Positions 1 through 5,333 of a stretch of 5,333 nt of DNA are shown piece by piece. The notes under the pieces were generated by a model. It saw nothing but the letters and a program-made list of their open reading frames with translations, was not told where the DNA came from and did not search any database. The DNA is from an uncultured Bacteroidales bacterium (GTDB lineage Bacteria > Bacteroidota > Bacteroidia > Bacteroidales > ML635J-15). The stretch lies in assembly GCA_905233405.1 (NCBI GenBank), contig CAJOEG010000114.1:1-5333 (forward strand), written 5' to 3'. The position numbers and the translations under genes were made by a program. Positions within the stretch are counted from its first letter, which is position 1; every line of letters starts with the position of its first letter.

Positions 1-127
1 ACAAGCCAAAACCGAGTATTTCATCGGCACGCTCAAACATCTTCTTTGCACTCGAACTTGCATCGTACAAGTCCTTGCCCATACCCGAAAACTGGGAACC
101 CTGTCCCGGAAAAACCAATGCTTTCAT
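1..127 (-). CDS. fabD: Malonyl-CoA:ACP transacylase, N-terminal part (runs off window)
   Basis: Only the first 42 codons are present; the gene continues beyond position 1. The translation begins MKALVFPGQGSQFSGMGKDL. The GQGSQ motif at residues 8-12 is the hallmark N-terminus of FabD, and its second Gln (residue 12) forms part of the oxyanion hole. The family transfers malonyl from CoA to acyl carrier protein in the cytoplasm, supplying the extender unit for fatty-acid synthesis. The catalytic Ser (GHSxG) and His lie outside the window. The ATG at 127-125 overlaps the folE stop TAA (129-127) by one base, giving TAATG, so translation is probably coupled to folE and both share its promoter. A polyketide-type acyltransferase domain would share GQGSQ, but the bare start at the motif favours stand-alone FabD. 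Confidence 0.9.
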   Translation of the reverse strand, partial: MKALVFPGQGSQFSGMGKDLYDASSSAKKMFERADEILGFGL

Positions 128-756
128 TATAATCTGTTTCTGTCAATTAATGCTAAAAATTCCTGCCTTGTCTTTGCCTGCTTGAGGAATACGCCTGTAA
201 AGTCGGAAGTTGTGGTTATTGAATTCTGCTTCTGCACACCGCGCATTTGCATACACATGTGGTGAGCCTCGATGACAACTGCCACGCCAAGCGGGTCGAG
301 CGTATTCTGGATGCAGTCCTTAATTTGCGTAGTGAGGCGTTCCTGCACTTGCAAACGACGCGAGAAAACATCTACCACCCGTGCAATCTTGCTCAAACCA
401 GTAATATAGTGATTTGGAATATATGCCACGTGCGCCTTACCATAAAACGGCAACATGTGATGTTCGCACATACTATAAAGTTCGATATCCTTCACTATTA
501 CCATCTGGCGGTAGTCCTCGCGGAACATTGCGGAGCGGATTATCTGCTCGGCATCCATATCGTAACCCTGAGTAAGGAACTGCATTGCTTTGGCAACCCT
601 TTCGGGAGTCTTAAGCAAACCTTCGCGCTTTACATCCTCGCCAAGAATGCCAAGAATCTCGCTGTAAAGACTTGCAAGGCGTTCTGTCTTTTCCTTGTTG
701 AACTTCTCAACCTTTGCATATCCCTGCTCGTCAGGGTCTAAAACTGTATAATTCAT
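127..756 (-). CDS. folE: GTP cyclohydrolase I (FolE, type I)
   Basis: The family converts GTP to 7,8-dihydroneopterin triphosphate plus formate, the first step of folate synthesis and also a source for queuosine, in the cytoplasm as a toroidal decamer. The 209-residue product has the expected zinc and catalytic residues. The SMCEHH motif gives Cys97 and His100 as ligands with catalytic His99, and EAHHMCMQMRGV gives His166 and the third ligand Cys168, matching Cys110/His112/His113/His179/Cys181 of the E. coli enzyme. LKTPERVAKA (about 48-57) and QERLTTQI (138-145) are further family signatures. The start is the ATG at 756. The frame stays open to a TTG at 777, but that codon lies inside the -7 promoter element (775-782), so the extra seven residues are unlikely to be translated. 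The stop overlaps the fabD start by one base. The length is normal for the family. Confidence 0.96.
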   Translation of the reverse strand: MNYTVLDPDEQGYAKVEKFNKEKTERLASLYSEILGILGEDVKREGLLKTPERVAKAMQFLTQGYDMDAEQIIRSAMFREDYRQMVIVKDIELYSMCEHHMLPFYGKAHVAYIPNHYITGLSKIARVVDVFSRRLQVQERLTTQIKDCIQNTLDPLGVAVVIEAHHMCMQMRGVQKQNSITTTSDFTGVFLKQAKTRQEFLALIDRNRL

Positions 757-774
757 TACGCGTAAAATTTGGCG

Positions 775-782
775 CAAAAATA
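775..782 (-). promoter_or_regulatory. Bacteroidetes-type -7 element for folE-fabD
   Basis: On the minus strand 782-775 reads TATTTTTG, a perfect match to the Bacteroidetes -7 consensus TAnnTTTG. Transcription would begin a few bases downstream, leaving a 5' leader of roughly 12-16 nt before the folE ATG at 756. No good TTTG (-33) element is found 19-21 bp upstream; that space is filled by the 7-mer repeat. The call therefore rests on the -7 match and its position. Confidence 0.6.
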
Positions 783-789
783 AATATTA

Positions 790-833
790 TTTACGATTTA
801 CGAGGTACGATTTACGATTTGAAGATTTGAAGA
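790..833. repeat. Tandem 7-mer (TTTACGA) array joined to an 8-mer (TTTGAAGA) pair
   Basis: On the plus strand 790-817 is four head-to-tail 7-mers: TTTACGA, TTTACGA, GGTACGA, TTTACGA. It is followed directly by two perfect 8-mers TTTGAAGA at 818-825 and 826-833. The array fills most of the 113-bp spacer between divergent folE and the membrane-protein gene. The first 8-mer supplies the TTTG of the rightward promoter. It is a simple low-complexity tandem repeat, too short to be a transposon end or CRISPR. Confidence 0.85.
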
Positions 834-848
834 TTATCATTACTTTTG
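818..848 (+). promoter_or_regulatory. Bacteroidetes-type -33/-7 promoter for the membrane glycosyltransferase gene
   Basis: TTTG at 818-821 and TACTTTTG at 841-848 are separated by exactly 19 bp, matching the Bacteroidetes primary-sigma consensus TTTG-N19-21-TAnnTTTG. Transcription should start near 853-855, giving a leader of about 15-17 nt before the ATG at 870. This argues against the in-frame TTG at 846, which sits inside the -7 element. A second TTTG at 826-829 has only an 11-bp spacer and is unlikely to serve. Confidence 0.75.
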
Positions 849-869
849 TCCCTTGCCAATAGACTAACA

Positions 870-2468
870 ATGAAACTGATAGGATACGACAAAATAAACG
901 CAAAAGGCTACCTGATAGCTGCGGTGTTCATCATAGCGCTTGGAATAGGAATACAGTTCAAGTACATGAACGAATTTCCAGCATTTATACACGCCTGGGC
1001 GCAAGATGACCGATATGCTCTTGCCACCGGCTTCCTCGACAACGGATTCGATCTGTTTCACCCCGAAACAAACATATACAACAAGCAGTTCCCCGGATGG
1101 TGGGAAGAAGCATACGACACCACAATAACCGCCGTCGATTTTCCTATACACGAATACATTGTGGCTCTGCTGATGAAACTTTTCGGCACGACTTCGCCAT
1201 GGGTGTTCCGTTGGTGGACTTTGATTTGCAGTTTCATAGGACTGTTTTTTCTGTATAAAGCATCGTTCATCATTACCGAAGATTGCCAAAAGTCGCTGCT
1301 CGTCACTGCAATAGCAATGACAGCACCAGTCTACGCATACTATTTCAACGGATTTATGCCTGGAATTCCCGCTTTTGCATTAGGCGTAATCGGACTTTGG
1401 TCGTATCTTAAATATTACAAGGACGGCAAAAAGAAATTCTTCCATCTTGCCATTGCACTGATGACATTTGCTACACTTATGCGCACATCCTTTGCAATAG
1501 AACTGATTGCAATACTCGGATTCGAACTGCTACGGATTTTCCGCAAGGAAAGCACCTTCAAGGACAAACTGCCGACCGTAATAATATCGTTTGCACTCAT
1601 ACTTGCATACATGGCTTGGAATTCACATCTACGAAGCAAATATGGTTCGCTTTTCCTAAACGAACTTATGCCAGCCGACAACCTTGACGATTTCCGCGAC
1701 TTCCTAAACGACGCAAAGAACAACTGGGAATACCAGTATTTCCAAGAATTCCACTACCGCATATTCGAAGTGCTGGCTGGATTGGCTGTAATTGCAGGGA
1801 TTGTCAGACTGATATTAAAACTGAAAAACAAGGACGACAAAGCCAAGAAAAGGCAATTGACAATTTGGCTTATTCCAATTATATACCTATTTGGCTGCTT
1901 CTTGTTCTTAATCGCAATGATAAGGCAGTTCCCAGATCACGACTACTACTTTATAGATACATTTTTCCTGCCTATATTGCTACTATTTGCACTGATGCTT
2001 GGCACTTTGCCTAAAATCAAGAACCACATTGCTGGCGGAATATGTCTTGTCGCACTTGGTGTGCTTTGCTACTTCATGATTGCAAACGTAACCGATACAC
2101 AAGTGAGCCGGCGCAATATGGAAGACGGAGCCTACAAGACAAGCCTCAACTTCGAAGGGTCTGCCGAATTCCTCGATTCGCTCAATATTTCACGCGATGC
2201 AAAGATTTTGGCGCTATACGCATACCCGCAAAATGGTCCGTTCATACAGATGAAACGCAAAGGATACACGGTGATGCGGCACAAGGAAAACATAGTAAAG
2301 CCGGCACTAACATGGGATTTCGACTATATTGTCATCGAAGACAATATCTATAGGAACAAATTTGAAGAACGAAAGGACGTGCTTTCGCGACTTTCGAAAA
2401 TTGCCGACAATGGCAAGATTTCGGTATGTACTCTAAGCGACACGGTCGTATGCGAATCGGTACAATAA
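870..2468 (+). CDS. Polytopic GT-C-like glycosyltransferase (ArnT/PMT-type)
   Basis: The 532-residue integral membrane protein has about ten hydrophobic segments, roughly at residues 13-30, 113-135, 142-182, 190-225, 233-253, 298-317, 330-350, 362-380 and 386-405. A soluble C-terminal domain (about 406-532) follows. The pattern resembles GT-C enzymes that use a polyprenyl-phosphate sugar donor on the periplasmic side. After the first helix comes a large loop with AWAQDDRYALA, whose Asp46/Asp47 are candidate catalytic acids. DFPIHEYIVALLMKLFG (90-106) and DHDYYFIDTFFLP (356-368) resemble motifs I associate with Bacteroidetes family-39-like proteins. Donor and acceptor cannot be read from the sequence. 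The ATG at 870 is chosen because the upstream in-frame TTG at 846 overlaps the promoter. The gene stands alone, with its own promoter and a terminator 4 bp past the stop. The family call is moderate; no specific gene name is justified. Confidence 0.72.
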   Translation: MKLIGYDKINAKGYLIAAVFIIALGIGIQFKYMNEFPAFIHAWAQDDRYALATGFLDNGFDLFHPETNIYNKQFPGWWEEAYDTTITAVDFPIHEYIVALLMKLFGTTSPWVFRWWTLICSFIGLFFLYKASFIITEDCQKSLLVTAIAMTAPVYAYYFNGFMPGIPAFALGVIGLWSYLKYYKDGKKKFFHLAIALMTFATLMRTSFAIELIAILGFELLRIFRKESTFKDKLPTVIISFALILAYMAWNSHLRSKYGSLFLNELMPADNLDDFRDFLNDAKNNWEYQYFQEFHYRIFEVLAGLAVIAGIVRLILKLKNKDDKAKKRQLTIWLIPIIYLFGCFLFLIAMIRQFPDHDYYFIDTFFLPILLLFALMLGTLPKIKNHIAGGICLVALGVLCYFMIANVTDTQVSRRNMEDGAYKTSLNFEGSAEFLDSLNISRDAKILALYAYPQNGPFIQMKRKGYTVMRHKENIVKPALTWDFDYIVIEDNIYRNKFEERKDVLSRLSKIADNGKISVCTLSDTVVCESVQ

Positions 2469-2471
2469 CAA

Positions 2472-2497
2472 AAAAGCCGTCCAGACAGACGGCTTTT
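2472..2497. terminator. Bidirectional intrinsic terminator between convergent genes
   Basis: A perfect 10-bp stem, AAAAGCCGTC (2472-2481) with GACGGCTTTT (2488-2497), encloses a 6-nt loop CAGACA. The A-rich left arm and T-rich right arm provide a U-run in either direction. It lies 4 bp after the glycosyltransferase stop and 19 bp past the aminotransferase stop, so it can end both transcripts. Confidence 0.9.
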
Positions 2498-2516
2498 CAT
2501 ATTACAAAATCAATTT

Positions 2517-3716
2517 TTACATTGTTCTGCCTGGATAAACTTCCAGAGCGTGCTTCAAAACCTCGATTGCATTCTTAAGGTCTTCGATCTTGAGCACGTA
2601 AGCAACGCGAACTTCGTTCTTGCCAAGGCCTGGAGTGTTATAGAAGCCAGTTGCAGGAGCAACCATTACGGTCTGTCCGTTGTACTGGAATTCCTCGAGC
2701 ATCCATTTTGCAAACTTGTCGGCATCGTCGATAGGAAGCTTAACTACGGTGTAGAAAGCGCCCTTAGGATTTGGACAATATACACCAGGAATTTCGTTCA
2801 AGCCCTTAACCATAAAGTTACGGCGAGCAATATACTCATCATAAACTTCGTGGAAGTATTCGTCTGGAGTATCGAGAGCAGCTTCTGCTGCAACCTGACC
2901 GAATGACGGCGGGCAAAGACGAGCCTGAGCAAACTTGGTAGCAGTTGCGATAACTTCCTTGTTCTTGGTTACCAAGCAACCTACGCGAACACCGCACATG
3001 CTATAACGCTTCGAAACCGAGTCCATCATGATGACATTCTGCTCGATTCCCGGGATCTGCATAGTCGAGAAGTGCTTGTGACCATCGTAGCAGAATTCAC
3101 GGTAAACTTCGTCGGCATACAGGTAAAGGTCGTGCTTCTTAACGATTTCGGCCAACTGGAAGAGTTCTTCCTTTGAATAAAGGTAACCTGTCGGGTTGTT
3201 AGGATTGCAGATTACAATACCTTTGGTCTTAGGAGTTATAACCTTCTCGAATTCTTCGATTGACGGAAGTGCGAAATCGTTCTTTATGCTCGAAGTGATA
3301 GGCTTGATAACAACACCAGCCTGCATTGCAAAACCATTATAGTTTGCGTAGAAAGGTTCTGGAACTATTACTTCTTCGCCAGGATTGAGGGTAGTCATGA
3401 AAGCAAATACGATTGCTTCCGAACCACCAGTAGTGATGAGCATATCGTTTTCGGTAACGTCGATGCCAATCTTCTGGTAGAAAGCAGCCAATTTCTTTCT
3501 GTAAGAAATGTTACCTGCGGTATGGCTGTATGCTATAACCTTGTCGGTCATGTTCTTTACTGCCTCCAAAGCAACTTCTGGAGTCTTAATGTCGGGCTGA
3601 CCGATGTTAAGATGGTAAACTTTTACACCTCTTGCTTTTGCTGCGTCTGAATAAGGAACCAACTTACGAATTGGTGACGACGGCATGTTTTTTCCTTTTT
3701 CTGATATCTGTGGCAT
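2517..3716 (-). CDS. PLP-dependent class I aminotransferase (aspartate aminotransferase-like)
   Basis: This fold-type I cytoplasmic enzyme transfers an amino group between an amino acid and a 2-oxo acid through pyridoxal phosphate. All key residues are present in 399 residues. They are TTGGSEA (95-101) for the cofactor phosphate, NPNNPTG (171-177) with Asn174, ADEVY (201-205) with Asp202 for the pyridine nitrogen, the Schiff-base Lys236 in SVSKRYSMCGVRVG (with phosphate-binding Arg244), and Arg370 in NEVR for the substrate carboxylate. The N-terminus MPQISEKGKNMPSSPIRKL resembles Bacteroides homologues about 398 residues long, supporting the start at 3716 over internal Met11. The amino-acid specificity (Asp, aromatic or Ala) cannot be fixed from sequence, so no symbol is given. 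It lies 26 bp downstream of the DUF1573 gene with no promoter-like TAnnTTTG between, so it is probably co-transcribed, ending at the 2472-2497 hairpin. Confidence 0.95.
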   Translation of the reverse strand: MPQISEKGKNMPSSPIRKLVPYSDAAKARGVKVYHLNIGQPDIKTPEVALEAVKNMTDKVIAYSHTAGNISYRKKLAAFYQKIGIDVTENDMLITTGGSEAIVFAFMTTLNPGEEVIVPEPFYANYNGFAMQAGVVIKPITSSIKNDFALPSIEEFEKVITPKTKGIVICNPNNPTGYLYSKEELFQLAEIVKKHDLYLYADEVYREFCYDGHKHFSTMQIPGIEQNVIMMDSVSKRYSMCGVRVGCLVTKNKEVIATATKFAQARLCPPSFGQVAAEAALDTPDEYFHEVYDEYIARRNFMVKGLNEIPGVYCPNPKGAFYTVVKLPIDDADKFAKWMLEEFQYNGQTVMVAPATGFYNTPGLGKNEVRVAYVLKIEDLKNAIEVLKHALEVYPGRTM

Positions 3717-3742
3717 ATCTTTTTAATTTATTTTATTGATAA

Positions 3743-4288
3743 TTACTTTTTTACTTGTTTTAATTCTTCAGACTTTGCGACTTCCGCCTTCTTTTCGACT
3801 GCATCAATCTTTTTTTCAACCTTTTTTTCGTCAGGAAGAGCAGTTTTTACATCGTTGGCATTTGGAGAAACAATAGTTCCCCTGATTTCCAACTGGATAG
3901 GATTTTCGTTCCCTTCAATGAAAACCTTTATGGTCTTGGTAAACTTTCCAATCCTATTGCTATCATATTTTACTTTGATAGTACCTTTCTTCTTCTTTGC
4001 AACGGGTTCCTTTGGCCAGTCTGCTGCAGTACAACCGCACGAAGTCTTTACATTTGTCAAAGTAACAGGCTTTTTCGTTACGTTCTTGAAAGTGAAAACA
4101 CAACTTGCATCGCCACCTTTTTCCATAGTGCCAAAGTCGTGAACCAACTTGTCGAACAATATGCTTGAACGCTTTTCAACGTTTTCTGTCTGTCCCTTGT
4201 CCTTTTTTTCTTTCTTTGCCCCATTTTCCTGCGAAAACGCAACACTTGCAATCATTACGATTGCCAAAACAAAAAATATCCTTTTCAT
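3743..4288 (-). CDS. Secreted DUF1573 domain protein
   Basis: The 181-residue protein has a signal peptide: MKR, then a hydrophobic core IFFVLAIVMIASVAF, with likely cleavage at Ser19/Gln20 (type I; no lipobox Cys). A Lys/Glu-rich linker (24-39) leads into the DUF1573 domain at about 43-140. Domain signatures are FDKLVHDFGTMEKGG, FTFKNVTKKPVTLTNV, SCGCT (83-87, Cys84 and Cys86) and IKVKYDSNRIGKFTKTIKV. The usual Pro-Gly before the IKVxY strand is replaced here by AKKKKG (97-102). A second charged tail, rich in Lys, Glu and Ala (about 150-181), may be helical or disordered. DUF1573 domains have an Ig-like beta fold and are abundant in Bacteroidota envelopes; their molecular role is unknown. 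It is the first gene of a probable two-gene transcript with the aminotransferase, but no functional link is evident. The ATG at 4288 has its own promoter just upstream. Confidence 0.93.
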   Translation of the reverse strand: MKRIFFVLAIVMIASVAFSQENGAKKEKKDKGQTENVEKRSSILFDKLVHDFGTMEKGGDASCVFTFKNVTKKPVTLTNVKTSCGCTAADWPKEPVAKKKKGTIKVKYDSNRIGKFTKTIKVFIEGNENPIQLEIRGTIVSPNANDVKTALPDEKKVEKKIDAVEKKAEVAKSEELKQVKK

Positions 4289-4305
4289 ACGTTATGAATT
4301 TTTTA

Positions 4306-4313
4306 CAAAGGTA
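4306..4313 (-). promoter_or_regulatory. Bacteroidetes-type -7 element for the DUF1573-aminotransferase unit
   Basis: On the minus strand 4313-4306 reads TACCTTTG, a perfect TAnnTTTG match. It predicts a start near 4299-4302 and a leader of about 11-14 nt before the ATG at 4288. The nearest upstream TTTG on that strand is at 4340-4337, with a 23-bp spacer, slightly longer than the usual 19-21 bp, so the -33 element is weak or absent. Confidence 0.65.
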
Positions 4314-4360
4314 GAGTAAATTTTGATTCAATGGTTCAAAAATTCAACAAATGTTTATGG

Positions 4361-4470
4361 GTTTGAAATTGTTTGAGATGGTTTGAAGTTGTTTGAAGTT
4401 GTTTGAGATGGTTTGAAGTTGTTTGAAGTTGTTTGAGATGGTTTGAGGTGGTTTCAAATTGTTCGAGACT
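4361..4470. repeat. 10-bp tandem array (GTTTGARRTK), eleven units
   Basis: Eleven contiguous 10-bp units start at 4361, 4371 and so on to 4461. Nine begin GTTTGA; the last two have drifted (GTTTCAAATT, GTTCGAGACT). Two main variants, A = GTTTGAGATG and B = GTTTGAAGTT, are ordered ABB-ABB-A, so 4371-4430 is also two perfect 30-bp repeats. Units carry in-phase TGA stops on the plus strand. I see no coding sequence here. The array lies between the LysM-glucosaminidase stop and the DUF1573 promoter, about 47 bp upstream of that promoter's -7 box. Confidence 0.95.
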
Positions 4471-4487
4471 CAGAAACATTCAAACTT

Positions 4488-4546
4488 AGAAACGGCGAAG
4501 GCATTGAAACGGGCGTTAGCCCATCAAACGGCGAAGCCATAGAAAC
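4488..4546. repeat. Short GGC-hairpin repeats (NAAAC-GGC-loop-GCC-AT)
   Basis: Three consecutive 16-20 bp units share an AAAC lead, a GC-rich core and a trailing AT. The cores are GGCGAAGGC (4494-4502), GGGCGTTAGCCC (4511-4522) and GGCGAAGCC (4530-4538). A fourth, truncated lead AGAAAC sits at 4541-4546. The second core pairs as GGGC/GCCC around GTTA and the third as GGC/GCC around GAA; the first is mismatched. The set ends 3 bp from the stop codon of the leftward LysM gene and would lie in its 3' untranslated region. It lacks a U-run, so it is at best a weak terminator. Confidence 0.7.
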
Positions 4547-4549
4547 CAC

Positions 4550-5333
4550 TTACCGCAGTCTTACCTTAGAGCCTTCAACTGGCTGAACGCCAGACTCCCA
4601 ACCGTTCATCTTATACAACTTCTTGACTTTTACAGCATATTTTTGCGAAATGTCGCGCATTGTCTCACCACGCTGGACAGTATGTACCGAATATTTTTTC
4701 TCGGCCTTATTACGCTTCGGCTTCAAGTAGATAATTTCGCCAGCCTTCACCTTATAGTCCTTAGGCAAGTCGTTGTACTTGCGCAATTCCCATGGAGCCA
4801 TTCCTAACTTGCGCGAAAGCACTTCTATGTCCATATCATACTTCAGGACTATGTATTGTGTATTGTTGTTTGTTCCAAGCGAATACTCCGTCATACTCAA
4901 CTCAAAACTATTCGAGGAATAATACACAGAAGGTTTAGTCGTATTGTCGATGGTTGAAGAATTAGTATTTTCAAAAGTATTTTCGCTGATGACAGCAACT
5001 GGTACAAATGTTCCAGAATCGTATTGCGTAAGTTTGTAGTTTTCAATTATTTCTATTAGGCGTGTAGCGTATGTAGGACTTGTTGCGTAACCTGCCTTTT
5101 TCAGACCAGTTGCCCAACCTTTATAATCTTTAGGATTGAGTTTAAATAGCGATGCATAACGTTGATTATTCTTTAAGAAGTCGGAATGGTCGCGAAACGA
5201 CTCCGATGCGTTTCTGTACATACGGAAGCATTCGTTCTTTGCGTCATCGTCAACATACATTTTACCGCCAGTCCAATCGGAGTGGCACTTTATGCCGAAA
5301 TGGTTGTTCCCTTTTATGGAAAGTTGCGAAGTA
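4550..5333 (-). CDS. GH73-type glucosaminidase with two C-terminal LysM repeats (5' end outside window)
   Basis: The frame is open from the window edge to the stop at 4552-4550, giving 260 visible residues. The Met at 5260 is internal: the 24 codons before it encode SIKGNNHFGIKCHSDWTGG, a conserved glucosaminidase stretch. Visible residues 1 to about 102 are the end of a GH73 (Flg_hydrolase/N-acetylglucosaminidase) domain, including DDDAKNECFRMY, the LKKAGYATSPTYATRLIEII region and LTQYD. The catalytic Glu should lie upstream, out of view. A Ser/Thr/Asn-rich linker (about 103-158) is followed by LysM 1 (about 160-205, degenerate, with AGEIIYLKPK) and LysM 2 (about 214-260, VQRGETMRDISQKYAV to the C-terminus). 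The family cleaves GlcNAc-MurNAc bonds of peptidoglycan, and LysM binds the glycan. The protein is presumably exported, though the signal peptide is not in the window. The stop abuts the GGC-hairpin repeats. Confidence 0.93.
   Translation of the reverse strand, partial: TSQLSIKGNNHFGIKCHSDWTGGKMYVDDDAKNECFRMYRNASESFRDHSDFLKNNQRYASLFKLNPKDYKGWATGLKKAGYATSPTYATRLIEIIENYKLTQYDSGTFVPVAVISENTFENTNSSTIDNTTKPSVYYSSNSFELSMTEYSLGTNNNTQYIVLKYDMDIEVLSRKLGMAPWELRKYNDLPKDYKVKAGEIIYLKPKRNKAEKKYSVHTVQRGETMRDISQKYAVKVKKLYKMNGWESGVQPVEGSKVRLR

Noticed and set aside
247..741. Open frame of 164 codons on the plus strand opposite folE
   Set aside because: It lies entirely antisense to a well-supported folE gene, has no recognisable motif or promoter, and is explained by the codon pattern of folE.
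864..1723. Minus-strand open frames (864-1289, 1058-1306, 1415-1723) opposite the membrane-protein gene
   Set aside because: Their translations look like antisense shadows with no family features, and the plus-strand gene has a promoter, terminator and coherent membrane topology.
2042..2353. Plus-strand frame inside the 3' part of the membrane-protein gene
   Set aside because: It overlaps the real gene in another frame, is rich in Arg and Cys without a motif, and has no initiation signals.
2550..2906. Plus-strand frame opposite the aminotransferase C-terminus
   Set aside because: It is antisense to a gene with all catalytic residues intact and lies downstream of the bidirectional terminator.
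3855..4142. Plus-strand hydrophobic frame opposite DUF1573
   Set aside because: The apparent hydrophobicity comes from the complement of Lys-rich codons in DUF1573; there is no promoter or family match.
4361..4546. Possible CRISPR array or transposon remnant
   Set aside because: The units are only 10-20 bp and contiguous, without unique spacers of constant length; there are no cas genes, transposase fragments, terminal inverted repeats or target-site duplications.
4550..5260. Met at 5260 as the start of the LysM gene
   Set aside because: The frame remains open to the window edge and the upstream residues include the conserved glucosaminidase stretch NNHFGIK, so the true start is outside the window.

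Overview
The window looks like a Bacteroidales (phylum Bacteroidota) chromosome. Three perfect copies of the Bacteroidetes -7 promoter consensus TAnnTTTG stand just ahead of genes. The starts lack clear Shine-Dalgarno sequences. The protein set is typical of the group: a DUF1573 lipid/periplasm-type protein, a glucosaminidase with LysM repeats, and an AspC-like aminotransferase with a Bacteroides-like N-terminus. The assignment rests on recognition and was not tested by a search.

Layout. Positions 1-756 hold a leftward pair, folE (GTP cyclohydrolase I) followed by the first 42 codons of fabD (malonyl-CoA:ACP transacylase). The two overlap by one base (TAATG). A 113-bp divergent spacer (757-869) carries a folE -7 element, a 7-mer/8-mer tandem repeat, and a full TTTG-N19-TACTTTTG promoter for the rightward gene. 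Positions 870-2468 encode a 532-residue polytopic membrane protein resembling GT-C glycosyltransferases of the ArnT/PMT type. A perfect 10-bp-stem hairpin (2472-2497) separates it from the convergent leftward genes. Those are a signal-peptide DUF1573 protein (3743-4288) and a class I aminotransferase (2517-3716), probably one transcript from a promoter at about 4306-4313. The 261-bp gap 4289-4549 is mostly repetitive: an eleven-unit 10-bp array (4361-4470), then a short family of GGC-hairpin repeats (4488-4546) reaching the stop codon of the last gene. That gene (4550-5333, leftward, 5' end outside the window) is a GH73-type glucosaminidase with two C-terminal LysM repeats.

How the genes relate. 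They cover ordinary, largely independent functions: pterin and fatty-acid synthesis, a lipid-linked sugar or glycan transferase, amino-acid metabolism, a secreted DUF1573 protein, and peptidoglycan remodelling. I see no defence system, mobile element, CRISPR array, tRNA or rRNA, and no convincing novel multi-gene system. The most unusual content is intergenic: repeat arrays that supply or flank promoter elements.
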